Assembly (NCBI RefSeq): GCF_000526915.1
Contig: NZ_JAGZ01000002.1
Coordinates: 186,001-250,000 of the forward strand
Origin: Mycobacterium genavense ATCC 51234
GTDB lineage: Bacteria; Actinomycetota; Actinomycetes; Mycobacteriales; Mycobacteriaceae
Direction: 5' to 3'
DNA: 64,000 nt
The notes under the pieces are model-generated. The model had not been told where the DNA came from. It searched no databases and saw nothing but the letters and a program-made list of their open reading frames with translations. The first letter of the stretch is position 1, and each line of letters opens with the position of its first letter. Both the position numbers and the translations under genes were made by a program. This document shows, in pieces, positions 18,737 through 27,566 of this stretch.

Positions 18737-20196
18737 ATGGATCAGTCGCAGGCCCCGTTGCTGGGGCACTGGCCGACTACCACCGTAAAAACCGGTACGG
18801 CTTCAGCCCACCCGGGCACCGCCAAGGAGCCGGCGCCGACGAACGCGTGCTGGCCGTGTTGGGCAAGGAGCCGTTCCGCGACGACGTGCTGGCCACGGGC
18901 GGCCTCGACGATCGCCGGGCGGGCGGGAAGTTTCTGGCACGCGCCGAGGAATTGATGGCCGACGCCGTGGGTGCCGAGACAGCCTTCTTCTCGACGTGCG
19001 GCAGCTCGCTGTCGGTGAAGGCCGCGATGATGGCCGTCGCGGGCGGGGCGGATGGCGGGCTGCTGGTCCCCCGCGGCAGTCACAAATCCATCGTGGCGGG
19101 CCTGATCTTCTCGGGGGTGCGGCCCCGCTGGATCACCCCGCGCTGGGACAGCGAGCACCACTTCTCCCATCCCCCCGCACCGGAGCAGGTGCGGGGGGAT
19201 GGGAGGAACACCCCGACGCGGCCGGGGCCCTGATCGTCAGCCCCCAGCCCGTACGGCACCTGTGCCGACATCGCCGCCATTGCCGACGTCTGCCATCGCC
19301 GCAACAAACCACTGATCGTCGACGAGGCCTGGGGCGCCCACCTTCCGTTCCACGAGGATCTGCCGACGTGGGCGATGGACGCCGGTGCCGACGTCTGCGC
19401 GGTCAGCGTGCACAAGATGGGTGCGGGATTCGAGCAGGGGTCCGTCTTCCACTTGCAGGGTGACCTGGTCGACCCGACCCGGTTGTCCGCGTGCGCCGAC
19501 CTGCTGATGACGACCAGCCCCAACGTCATGGTCTATGCGGCCCTCGATGGTTGGCGGCGCCAGATGGTCGAGCGGGGCCACGATCTGCTCGGTGCCGAGC
19601 TCGACCTCGCCCGCGACCTGCGGGGCCGCCTCGCCGAGATCGCCGACCTGCAGGTGCTCGAGGACGAGCTACTGGGCGCCGAGGCGTCCTGCGATCTCGA
19701 CAGGACGCAGGTGCTGATGGACATTGCCGCGACCGGCACATCGGGATACCAGGCCGCGGACTGGCTCCGGGAAAACCGCCACATCGACTTGGGCATGAGC
19801 GATCACCGACGCGTCCTGGCCACCATGTCGTTCGCCGACGACAAGCAGACCACCGACCGCCTGGTAGCCGCGATGAACGAATGGCGGCAAGCGGCAAGGG
19901 GTTTTGATCGGCCGCCCTCGCTACAACTGCCGTCGCCCGCGGACTTGCAGCTCGAGACCGTGTGTCTGCCCCGTGACGCGTTCTTCGGGCCGACCGAGAT
20001 GGTGCCCGCGGCGCGGGCCGCCGGTCGCATCTCGGCCGAGCAAATAACGCCGTACCCGCCCGGCATCCCAGCGGTCGTGCCGGGCGAGCGTCTCGATGAG
20101 GCCGTGATCGACTACCTGCGTTCGGGTGTCGAGGCGGGTATGACGCTGCCCGACCCCGCCGATGCGACGGCGCAACAATTCCGGGTCGTCGCCTAG
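18737..20196 (+). pseudogene. Orn/Lys/Arg-type PLP decarboxylase, several frameshifts
   Basis: MDQSQAPLL at ATG 18737 is followed one frame over by GALADYHRKNRYGFSPPGHRQG, then TAFFSTCGSSLSVKAAMMA and LLVPRGSHKSIVAGLIFSG. Near 19195 a base is lost inside an 18-base hairpin; WEEHPDAAGALIVSP continues in another frame, and an extra C near 19236 restores YGTCADIAAIADVCHRR. The PLP lysine is in SVHKMGAGFEQ. The C-terminal domain runs to ATAQQFRVVA. The net result is a premature TGA at 19231-19233. It would decarboxylate a basic amino acid. Its 3' end overlaps the convergent MerR gene by four bases. Confidence 0.85.
19164..19205. repeat. Perfect 18-base inverted repeat inside the decarboxylase gene
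   Basis: CTCCCATCCCCCCGCACC (19164-19181) and its exact complement (19188-19205) flank a six-base loop GGAGCA. The right arm lies exactly where the decarboxylase frame is lost and where family sequence (QVR-x-W-EEHPDAAG) no longer fits. This is the signature of template-switch conversion of an imperfect to a perfect palindrome. Confidence 0.92.
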
Positions 20197-20549
20197 GTCG
20201 CTTTGTCGCGCTTGGCTCGCACGGCGTCACGCAGGGTGCGGTTGCTCGAGCGCAGATCGGTGTTGGCCGCGGACAGCTCCGCGTTGTCGTCTTCGAGGCT
20301 GAGGATTCGGGCAATGCCGGCCAGGTTGACCCCGGCGTCGACCAGCGCACTGATCCGCCGCAGTCGGGCTATGTCGTCGGCACTGTAACGCCGGGTTCCG
20401 CCCTCGCTGCGCGACGGCGTGAGCAGGCCGTAGCGCTCATAGAGACGAAGCGACTGCACGGCGATGCCGGACAGTTCGGCAGCCACCGAGATGCCGTAGA
20501 CCCCCTGATCGGACGACGGTGCACCGGTGGCCCCCGACGGGTCAGCCAT
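20193..20549 (-). CDS. MerR-family regulator, probable control gene of hsp18
   Basis: 118 residues from ATG 20549, chosen because AAGGAGGTG stands four bases ahead. The MerR helix-turn-helix reads VYGISVAAELSGIAVQSLRLYERYGLL, the wing RSEGGTRRYSADDIARLRRI, then a coiled coil from ISALVDAGVNLAGIARIL to RSSNRTLRDAV. It lacks effector cysteines, like the HspR branch of MerR. It is transcribed away from the hsp18 gene with a shared 131-base gap that holds a palindrome on the hsp18 start site, so repression of hsp18 is likely. Intact. Confidence 0.87.
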   Translation of the reverse strand: MADPSGATGAPSSDQGVYGISVAAELSGIAVQSLRLYERYGLLTPSRSEGGTRRYSADDIARLRRISALVDAGVNLAGIARILSLEDDNAELSAANTDLRSSNRTLRDAVRAKRDKAT

Positions 20550-20593
20550 CGAGCACCTCCTTGCTTGCTCGCATAGAAAAACTGTTATCACAC

Positions 20594-20644
20594 TTGCGGT
20601 AATTTGTCGACGGTGCTATATAAAACCTATGCCTCAAGGCATAG
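20594..20644 (+). promoter_or_regulatory. hsp18 promoter with overlapping palindromic operator
   Basis: TTGCGG (20594-20599), a 17-base spacer and TATATA (20617-20622) form a good sigma-A-like promoter. Just downstream, CTATGCC-TCAA-GGCATAG (20627-20644) is a perfect palindrome covering the expected transcript start. The divergent MerR-family gene is the natural ligand of this site. It differs from the CTTGAGT-N7-ACTCAAG site known for HspR. Confidence 0.65.
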
Positions 20645-20680
20645 ATCAAGTGAGCCCACAGCAACAGATTGGAGTGAGAA

Positions 20681-21139
20681 ATGGCTGCAATGCTGATGCG
20701 TACCGACCCCTTCCGCGAACTCGACCGTTTCGCCCAACAGGTACTGGGCACGGCCGCCCGTCCTGCGGTGATGCCGATGGACGCGTGGCGCGACGGCGAG
20801 GAATTCGTCATCGAGTTCGACTTGCCGGGCATCGACGCCGATTCGCTGGACATCGACATCGAACGCAACGTGGTGACCGTACGGGCCGAGCGCCCCGCCG
20901 TCGACCCCGACCGGGAGATGCTGGCCGCCGAGCGGTCACGCGGAGTGTTCAGCAGACAGCTGGTGCTCGGTGAAAACCTGGACACCGACAAGATCGAGGC
21001 CTCCTACACCGAAGGCGTTCTGCGCCTGCGCATCCCGGTGGCCGAGAAAGCCAAGCCGCGCAAAATCACCGTCGGCCGGGGCAATGGACGCCAGGCCATC
21101 GACGACCATGCCGCACCACGGGAGGTCATCAACGCCTGA
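20681..21139 (+). CDS. hsp18: Small heat-shock protein of the 18-kDa antigen family
   Basis: 152 residues; GGAG lies upstream of ATG 20681. The N-terminus [20 protein letters not shown] and the alpha-crystallin domain ([33 protein letters not shown] ... [18 protein letters not shown], split here by a conserved loop) match the mycobacterial 18-kDa antigen. The IPV motif for oligomer assembly is present as RIPVAE. It is a cytosolic ATP-independent chaperone that holds unfolded proteins under stress. A strong hairpin follows the stop. Intact. Confidence 0.93.
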   Translation: MAAMLMRTDPFRELDRFAQQVLGTAARPAVMPMDAWRDGEEFVIEFDLPGIDADSLDIDIERNVVTVRAERPAVDPDREMLAAERSRGVFSRQLVLGENLDTDKIEASYTEGVLRLRIPVAEKAKPRKITVGRGNGRQAIDDHAAPREVINA

Positions 21140-21143
21140 TCGT

Positions 21144-21186
21144 CCGCGGGGGCGGCGGCCCGCTTGCGCGACCGCCGCCCCCGCGG
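21144..21186. terminator. GC-rich hairpin after hsp18
   Basis: CCGCGGGGGCGGCGG (21144-21158) pairs perfectly with CCGCCGCCCCCGCGG (21172-21186) across a 13-base loop, five bases after the hsp18 stop. There is no clear U-tract, which is common for mycobacterial stem terminators. Confidence 0.7.
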
Positions 21187-21229
21187 GTAAAACTGCTGAG
21201 TGGGACCGGTTATGTCAGTTGAAACGACC

Positions 21230-21253
21230 GGGGCGCTGAACAGTCAGCGCCCC
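21230..21253. terminator. Second hairpin downstream of hsp18
   Basis: GGGGCGCTGA-ACAG-TCAGCGCCCC, ten-base perfect arms and a four-base loop. It lies between the hsp18 terminator and the PAS-ANTAR gene. It could be a back-up terminator. Being just upstream of an ANTAR gene it could also be half of an ANTAR-type RNA target, but I do not see the paired-hairpin layout that these need. Confidence 0.45.
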
Positions 21254-21371
21254 CGATATCGACGTCGTGGCTTCGCGAGTTCCCGCATGTTTTCCTTACC
21301 CCATCAACGATGCACGCGCGGCACCGGCCGGTCGAGTCCAGTGAGCTGAACCCGAGGAGACGAAGTCCGCA

Positions 21372-22041
21372 ATGAGTTGGGACCTCAACGGCCAGTCGGC
21401 CGACGTCGAACAAGCCCTGGCCGGCGGTGTGCCGCAGCGGGCCAGCTGGTTCCGGTTCTACTTTTCCGACCAGCACTGGGAATGGTCCGAGCAGGTGCAA
21501 CGGCTGCACGGGTACGAGCCCGGCAGCGTTACCCCGACCACCGAGCTCGTGCTCTCCCACAAACACCCGGACGATCGCAGACAGGTCGCGGCCACCATCG
21601 ATCAGATCCTCAACAACCGGCCAGGCGTTCAGCACCCGCCATCGGATCATCGACACCGGCGGACAGGTGCGCCACGTGGTGGTCGTCGGCGACCAGCTAC
21701 ACAATGACCAGGGCGAGGTGATCGGAACACACGGTTTCTACGTCGACGTCTCCCCGCTGCCCGACCGAGAGCGTGAAGACCTCGTCACCGCGCAGCTGGC
21801 CGAGATCGCCGAGCAGCACGCCGGCATCGAGCAGGCGAAAGGGATGCTGATGCTGGTCTACGGCATCGGCGACGACGCGGCCTTCGACCTGCTCAAGTGG
21901 CTGTCCCAGGAAGCCAACATCAAGCTGCGGCTGCTGGCCGAACAGATCCTCGGTCCACGTCCCAGCTCACAGTCGGACTACGACCACCTACTGATGACCG
22001 CGCACGAGCGCGTCGACCCCACAATTCGATCAAGATCGTAA
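21372..22041 (+). pseudogene. PAS-ANTAR regulator, frameshifted
   Basis: MSWDLNGQSADVEQALAGG opens a PAS domain (WFRFYFSDQHWEWSEQVQRLHGYEPGSV ... HPDDRRQVAATIDQIL). One extra C at about 21620 (AACCGGCCAGG instead of AACCGGCAGG) shifts the frame; the other frame restores AFSTRHRIIDTGGQVRHVVVVGD and a C-terminal ANTAR domain (HAGIEQAKGMLMLVYGIGDDAAFDLLKWLSQEANIKLR). Complete length would be about 223 residues. This is the second broken ANTAR RNA-binding antiterminator in the window. Confidence 0.87.
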
Positions 22042-22068
22042 AGGGTAGCCTACGATTTGCCAAGGGCA

Positions 22069-22296
22069 CTACGACTTCTTACTCGGAATGACGATAACGA
22101 CGATCAAGGTGAGGATCGAGAAGAACAGCCCGAGAAGTCCCCATCCCAAAGGATTGCGGCCTTTCATCGCGGCAATGAGACCACAAACTATCGCGGCAAT
22201 CACGCTGCCAATGGCGACGAAGATGCCCTTAGTCCCACGCAGAATGAGGCCTGCGGCAAGCGGATCCGAACTGGCAAGTATCACCGAATGCAACAT
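22069..22296 (-). CDS. Small two-helix membrane protein
   Basis: 75 residues; AAAGGA precedes ATG 22296. Two hydrophobic helices, about 24-43 (GIFVAIGSVIAAIVCGLIAA) and 51-70 (GWGLLGLFFSILTLIVVIVI), are joined by a short basic loop KGRNPL; the tail is PSKKS. No family assigned. It stands alone, convergent with the PAS-ANTAR gene. Confidence 0.7.
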   Translation of the reverse strand: MLHSVILASSDPLAAGLILRGTKGIFVAIGSVIAAIVCGLIAAMKGRNPLGWGLLGLFFSILTLIVVIVIPSKKS

Positions 22297-22435
22297 CTGA
22301 GGTCCTTTCGTCAGGAGAAGTCGTTAGGGAATACCCTCATGACGGCGCACCAAACCGCAAATACGCGGGGCACCTCGGTGCTCGTGTTGCCGCCCGGAAT
22401 GACGGGGCTTAGCCGTTTGCCAGGGGGGAACGCGC

Positions 22436-22864
22436 TTAGAGCCCGTCGGAGAAATCGGCGGTGATCCAGCGGTCCGGACGCACGGTGAACAACACACTCT
22501 CCTGATTGGCGATGCTGCTCACGAATGCGCGGCCGCCCTCCTCGTCGAGGTAGCGGATCGCGATCTCTTCCCGGACGTCCAGCGACGTGGGCCTGGTGGT
22601 CTCGACCACGGTGCCCTCGACGACCACATATTGATACGGAAGATCTTCCCGCTGCACGACGAGCGTCACCACCCCGGCCCGCTCGATGAGCTTGGCCTTA
22701 CGCGACGAAGCTCCGGTGTTGATCCGGATGTTTCCGCCCGGCGCGTAGTCGTACCAAATGGGGACGCTCGCCGGCGGACGGCCGTCGTCGGCGGCCACCG
22801 ACAAGACGCCGACGTGCTTGGCTTGGAGGGATTCCTGACGCTCGCTCTCGCTGAAAGAATCCAT
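22436..22864 (-). CDS. Pyridoxamine 5'-phosphate oxidase-like flavoprotein
   Basis: 142 residues. The split-barrel fold is indicated by GVLSVAADDGRPPASVPIWYDY, INTGASSRKAKLIERAGVVTLVVQRED and YVVVEGTVVET. In mycobacteria such proteins bind FMN or F420 and reduce small substrates in the cytosol. It lies 40 bases beyond the small MFS subunit gene on the same strand. Intact; substrate unknown. Confidence 0.8.
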   Translation of the reverse strand: MDSFSESERQESLQAKHVGVLSVAADDGRPPASVPIWYDYAPGGNIRINTGASSRKAKLIERAGVVTLVVQREDLPYQYVVVEGTVVETTRPTSLDVREEIAIRYLDEEGGRAFVSSIANQESVLFTVRPDRWITADFSDGL

Positions 22865-22904
22865 GGCCGGGGGGAACGCGCCAGCCGCGCCACGCTATTC
22901 CCGA

Positions 22905-23042
22905 TCAGTTGGTAAACAAAGCCGGGATCTTCGCCACCACCTCGTAGAGGCCATAGGTGAAGGGGACGCCCACCCACAACCGGCTGACCAAGCCCAGCAG
23001 CTTGACGCGGGGCGATGTCGCCGTGACCGTTTGATCGCTCAT
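22905..23042 (-). CDS. Small subunit of an MFS (oxalate/formate antiporter-type) transporter
   Basis: 45 residues from ATG 23042, with GGAGAAG ahead. One membrane helix (LLGLVSRLWVGVPFTYGLYEVV) and the ending KIPALFTN match the short proteins that follow OFA-type MFS genes in actinobacteria. Its start overlaps the likely MFS stop (ATGA), so it depends on that gene for translation. The MFS partner is broken, so this is an orphan. Confidence 0.65.
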   Translation of the reverse strand: MSDQTVTATSPRVKLLGLVSRLWVGVPFTYGLYEVVAKIPALFTN

Positions 23043-24037
23043 TGTGCAGCTTCTCCAGAAATCACGCACTCGGGCTTTCGCGTATCCACCGTCGAGACAA
23101 TGAAGCCGGGCGGCCCGGGGGGGGGGGGTACGAATCAGCTCGTTGCAGACCACGCCGATCAGCAACAGGATCACCATGATCATGAACGACCACCGGTAAC
23201 GCTCGGGGCCGACCACATGGGCGGCAATGCGGTTGTCCGCGATCGCATTGACGATCACCGGTCCCAGCACACCCGCGGTCGACCACGCGGTGAGCAGCCG
23301 GCCGTGGATCGCCCCGACTTCGAGGTAGCCGAACAGGTCGCGCAGGTAGGCGGGCACTGTCGCGAACCCCGCGCCGTAGAACGACAAGAGCAAGATGCAT
23401 ACCACCAAAAACAATGGCTTGCTTGCGTTTTGCGCGATGATCAACACGGCGTAAAGCATCGCCCCCAGGCCGAGGTAGAGCCGGTACATGTTCTTGCGGC
23501 CGACCGCATCAGAGGCCGCGGACCACAGCAAACGTCCCGACGAGTTCGCCAGCGAGAGCATCGCGACAAATCCCGCCGCGGCCGCGGTCAATGCCGCGCG
23601 AGACCCGGCATGGGAAAGTAGTCCCGATAGATCGGTGCGGCCCGTTCCAGGATGCCGATTCCCGCAGTGACGTTGAAGCACAGCACAATCCACAGCAACC
23701 AGAACTGCGGGGTCTTGATCGCTTCGTTGGCGGTGCGATCGGGCCCGGCGGCATGCGGCATCTTCGACGCGGCGACCCGGACGACGGGCGGGTCCCATTC
23801 GTGCGGTGGAACGCGGATCAGCAGGACTCCCAACGACATCAAGACGGCGTACACCCCACCCATGACCAAGAACGTCGCCGCCAGGCCGTGCCGATCGGTG
23901 CCGAACCACTTCATCAACTCCGACGACCACGGAGAGGCGATCAGTGCCCCACCGCCGAAGCCCATGATGGCGAAACCGGTCGCCATCCCCGGGCGGTCAG
24001 GGAACCATTTCATCAAGGTGGAAACCGGTGAGATGTT
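23039..24037 (-). pseudogene. OFA-type MFS transporter, 5'-truncated and frameshifted
   Basis: The sequence begins in mid-protein at ISPVSTLMKWFPDRPGMATGFAIMGFGGGALI, so about the first 110-130 residues are missing; upstream lies the unrelated mce block. The core has TPQFWLLWIVLCFNVTAGIGIL and, after a one-base loss near 23605, AALTAAAAGFVAMLSLANSSGRLLWSAASDAVGRKNMY. A run of twelve G at 23117-23128 near the 3' end is another likely frame breaker. Members exchange oxalate, formate or related carboxylates across the membrane. The left junction of the island lies at about 24038. Confidence 0.83.
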
Positions 24038-24049
24038 ACAAACCTCCCG

Positions 24050-24912
24050 GCCAAAGCAAAATGGTCACTTTCTACACCGCGGATGCCGCAGCGATTCGGC
24101 CAGGTGACGAAGTGCGAATGGCGGGTATCCGGGTAGGAACGATCGAGAATCTCTCGCTGGAACCAAACCGGGTGCGGGTACAGCTGCACGTTAAAGATGG
24201 GGCGTTTGTCGGTGACGAGTCACAGGTGGATGTCCGCATGCTCACGGTAGTCGGCGGTTACTACGTGAACATCAATTCTATTGGCGACACCCCCTTGGGC
24301 GCTGAGCCGATTCCACTAGAACGCGTGACGATGCCCTACAACCTGATGCAAGCCCTTACCGATACGACCAAAGCCACCCAAAACGTCGATCCGAAGCCAA
24401 TAAACCAATCCCTCAACGAAATACAACAAGGGCTCACAGGTACAAATGTGGAAGCAATTTCGACTGCAATCGATGCCGGGAACTCTCTCATGTCGACCAT
24501 AGAGAAGCAAAAAGATCAGGTGTCCGCGATTCTAGATGTGATCAATGAATATATGTGGACCCTGAATAATCATCGCGATGAAATTGTCAGATTAGTCCGG
24601 AAGATGTCGATCGTGACGCAGACCCTTGTGCTCTACGGCAAGGGACTTGAGGCGCAGATCGATGGGCTAGGCGAAGCGCTGTTGGTAATCAAACCGGTTG
24701 CAGACTCGTATGAAATCCATCGACTCGAACTAATCGAAAGGATTCGGCAGTATCAGCATAGAGCTCGGATGTTTGTGGAACGTAACGGATTGACGGTGCG
24801 CGCCCTACAGCGAGCGCAGAACCTGTTCGACCGAATCCTTGACGCCCAGAATGCAAGACCCGCGCTGTTGGCTGCCGACTTGTGCATTCCGATACCAGGG
24901 AGTCCATGCTGA
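24050..24912 (+). pseudogene. MCE-family protein, 5'-truncated
   Basis: The reading begins QSKMVTFYTADAAAIRPGDEVRMAGIRVGTIENLSLEPNRV, which is the MlaD/MCE beta domain starting part-way; the N-terminal membrane helix is missing because the gene is cut at about 24040. The rest is a helical region with QKDQVSAILDVINEYMWTLNNHRDEIVRL and ends ADLCIPIPGSPC. The size of the remainder (285 residues) fits an MceB- or MceC-like subunit. Two rows counted (24361-24480) are 48% GC against 67% for a row of the neighbouring MFS gene. The stop overlaps the next start as TGATG. Confidence 0.78.
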
Positions 24913-26027
24913 TGCGCACATCGAGGGTGTATCGAACCTACCGGGGGGTTTCGGCATCGCTGGTCATGTCAACCTTGGTTTTCCCTTGTAGCTCCTGCGC
25001 GCCGAGCAGCGCCTAGGTACAGCAGTTCGCGTACTGCGCTGTCATGCCCGACGCCGTGGGCTTATATGTCAACAACCCGGTAACGCAGATGGGCATGCAG
25101 ATCGGCAAGATTACCGCCATCACCCCCGAAAACCTGAGCGCTCGAGTGGATTTTGTCGTGACCGAAAAGCGGCCCCTCCCAAGTCATGTCAAGGCGGTCA
25201 TCAGATCGGACTCGCTGCTTGCTGACCGCTCACTCGAGCTCGTCGGCAACTACCAGGGCGGGACTCAACTGCCAGCCGATGGCTGCATTCCGCTCGGCCG
25301 GTCGTTCACTCCTAAGAGCTTGTCTGAGGTTATCGGGGCGTCGACCAAGTTCGCCAATGCGATCAACCCTGACGGGTCAACAAACATCGGCGACGTCGTC
25401 AACGGCGTCGACCATGCGTTGCGCGGCCAAGGAGCCAACATCAACATGGCGCTGACCAAGGCGTCAGCACTGCTTGATTCGCCGGATCAGGCAATCGGAG
25501 ACATCGGTTCCATCATGAAAAACATCTCGCAGTTGACTTCGACCGTCCGTGTGATAAGGCCAACTGTGAAGAGCACGCTCGAAGAGTTGGTGCAGGTGGG
25601 TCCAGAGGTTGCGTCAACGGCGCTGGGCGCGGACAAATTGTTCCACGGGCTCATACCGCTGATCACCATGGTCGCCGATTTGGAGACGCAGCTCGGCGGC
25701 GAATTTCAGCAAACTCTTGACTCGGTATCTGTCGTCGTGCGGAAAATCTCGCCGCGTGCGCCTTTCTATGCCAGCATGTTGAACGTCGCGCCCAGATTGA
25801 TCAGCGGCCTAGCGAACTTCGCCGAAAGCCGCGGAACCTCCGGAGTCGCGGCGTTCACCATCAGGTATCGCCCGCCGCTGTACAGGGTGCGAACGCCGGA
25901 TGGATGGGCCCAGTGCGGGCTTATGAACGCGGCGATGCCTGGCAGCTGCGCGAACATCGCCGGCATGCCGTACGCCGTCGACGTCAGCCTCTTGCAGTAC
26001 GTACTGACCCAGGCCGCCAACCGATGA
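24912..26027 (+). pseudogene. MCE-family protein with early stop
   Basis: ATG 24912 gives a hydrophobic leader ending LVFPCSSCAPSSA, then TAG at 25014-25016, then VQQFAYCAVMPDAVGLYVNNPVTQMGMQIGKITAITP in the same frame. The MCE domain (ARVDFVVTEKRPLPSHVKAVIRSDSLLADRSLELV) and a helical part follow to YVLTQAANR. Translation could restart at ATG 25044, but that protein would lack its membrane anchor. MCE proteins form hexameric tunnels that carry lipids or sterols through the cell envelope. Confidence 0.82.
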
Positions 26028-26490
26028 GACGCCAAATTATGCTAATCGCAGCGGTCCTGGCCTGCGTGCTCCCCGTGACGTCGTGTACACAGCTCGACGT
26101 CAACGCGTTACCACAGTCGGGCACTTCGTACCGCGATGGATACGACATCACTCTCGAATTCGAAGATGTTCTCAACCTGCCCGACCGGGCAAAGGTGCAG
26201 TTCAACGGCGTGACCGTCGGCGTCGTTACCCAGGTGACGATGACACGCCGACTTGTCGACGTCACTGCGCGAATCGGCGCCGACGTCGCGGTGCCATCTA
26301 ACGCCCACGCGGCGCTGGAGCAAGCCACCGTGCTGGGCGACATCTACGTCGCCATCGATCCCCCAGAAACAGGTGCTCCGCCGGCAGCCAAGTTGGCTCC
26401 GGGCGGTCGGCTTCCATTGGCCCAAACGACGTCGCCACCACAGTTGGAAGATACGTTGGCGAGCCTCGCAACTTTCGTGGGAAGTGGGTC
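26024..26490 (+). pseudogene. MceE-like lipoprotein, 3'-truncated
   Basis: ATG overlaps the previous stop (ATGA). The signal peptide MRRQIMLIAAVLACVLPVTSC ends in a lipobox Cys, followed by TQLDVNALPQSG and an MCE domain YDITLEFEDVLNLPDRAKVQFNGVTVGVVTQ. The frame is lost after DTLASLATFVGSGS at about 26485, where the sequence becomes the tail of jetD on the other strand. Only about 155 of an expected 350-400 residues remain. With its two upstream neighbours it is the middle slice of an mce operon. Confidence 0.8.
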
Positions 26491-27566
26491 CCGTCGCTAA
26501 CCAGCTCCGAATACAGCTCATACTCGTCAGGTGTCAGTCGCGCCAGGATTGATTTCGTGGGGTGGTCTTCGGTCACCCACCGATCGCGGTGGGCCAGCAG
26601 CGTGTCACGGTCCATCAGCACCGAGCGCGCCCGCGGGAGCCGCGCCCGGGGGCGGTCGAGAATGGCGAACCCGTGAGTGTCGATGTCTCCCCAGTAGAGG
26701 ACGTCGGCCTCCGCCAGCCATCGCAGCCGACCTATGCTGTCGACTTCGAAGCCCTTCCCCCAGAACACAACCCCGTCTTCGGGGACATCGATGCTGAGAT
26801 AGCTGATCTCGTTCTCGACGATTAGCGCAATGCGCGGTTCGACAGTGAGCTGCGCCAACTCGTCAAAACGCGCCGCAAACTCAGTCAGCGTCGGCCCCGG
26901 GAAGCCCAGCGACGGCGAGGGCCGGAGCCGCACCAATCCGGGCTTGCGCCGCAGACCCAGATCGGCCAGGAACCCGGTGGCCGTCGCTGAAACGCGAAGC
27001 ATCGCGGCCAGGACTGGTCGATGCCTTTCGGCGAACTTGGTGTCAACGCCGGGGGCGCTGATCTCGCGAAGGTATCGCTGCGACTGACGGTGACTGTCCA
27101 GCCAAACGTAGGCAGCGATCAACTGTGGCATCTCGGGCGCCAGCTCAAGCGCGCGATGCGGATGGCCGACGATCCAGTCTCGGACCCGCGGATGCGGGTC
27201 TGTCAGGGCCAGGAGTTCGTCGAAGCGACGGACCGTCGTCGTAACGGCCAAGAGCGCACACGCCTGCTCGATCGAGGACACCACCGCACGGACGGGCAGG
27301 AGGTTGCGGCCGATCTGGCGGCCGCCGATCGACTGCCATCGCAGGGCATATCGGGTGTCGTCGCGTCGGCCCGCATCCAGGGCGGCCACCCACTCGCGGG
27401 CGGCAGCAATGTCGTCACCTACCTGCGACGGTTTGGGGCCGCGCAGCGGCACTTCGATCGTCTGAAAGGGATCGCCATTGGCGTGGGCCCGCAGCAGCGA
27501 TCCGTCGTCCCACCGTCGTTTCACCCTGGCGGCAATGTCGGCTGGTGTGGTCCACGCGGCACTCAC
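26485..27566 (-). pseudogene. jetD: Wadjet JetD nuclease subunit, 3' end cut off
   Basis: Starts MSAAWTTPADIAARVKRRWDDG (DUF3322 domain), with RYALRWQSIGGRQIGRNLLPV and FLADLGLRRKPGLVRLRP. The C-terminal TOPRIM-like domain (DUF2220) shows ALIVENEISYLS with its Glu and LYWGDIDTHGFAIL with the Asp pair that bind metal. The gene runs into the mce block after LTPDEYELYSELVSD, losing perhaps 15-25 residues. JetD is topoisomerase-VI-like and cleaves DNA extruded by JetABC. Its ATG overlaps the jetC stop. Apart from the cut end the frame is open. Confidence 0.82.

Noticed and set aside
21230..21253. ANTAR target RNA upstream of the PAS-ANTAR gene
   Set aside because: ANTAR targets need two small hairpins with conserved hexaloops and a fixed spacing; here there is one four-base-loop hairpin and one long GC stem.
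24028..24060. A GTG start at 24028 for the first mce gene
   Set aside because: The codons before about 24050 belong to the MFS sequence on the other strand; the MCE domain lacks its N-terminal helix, so this is a truncation junction and not a true start.
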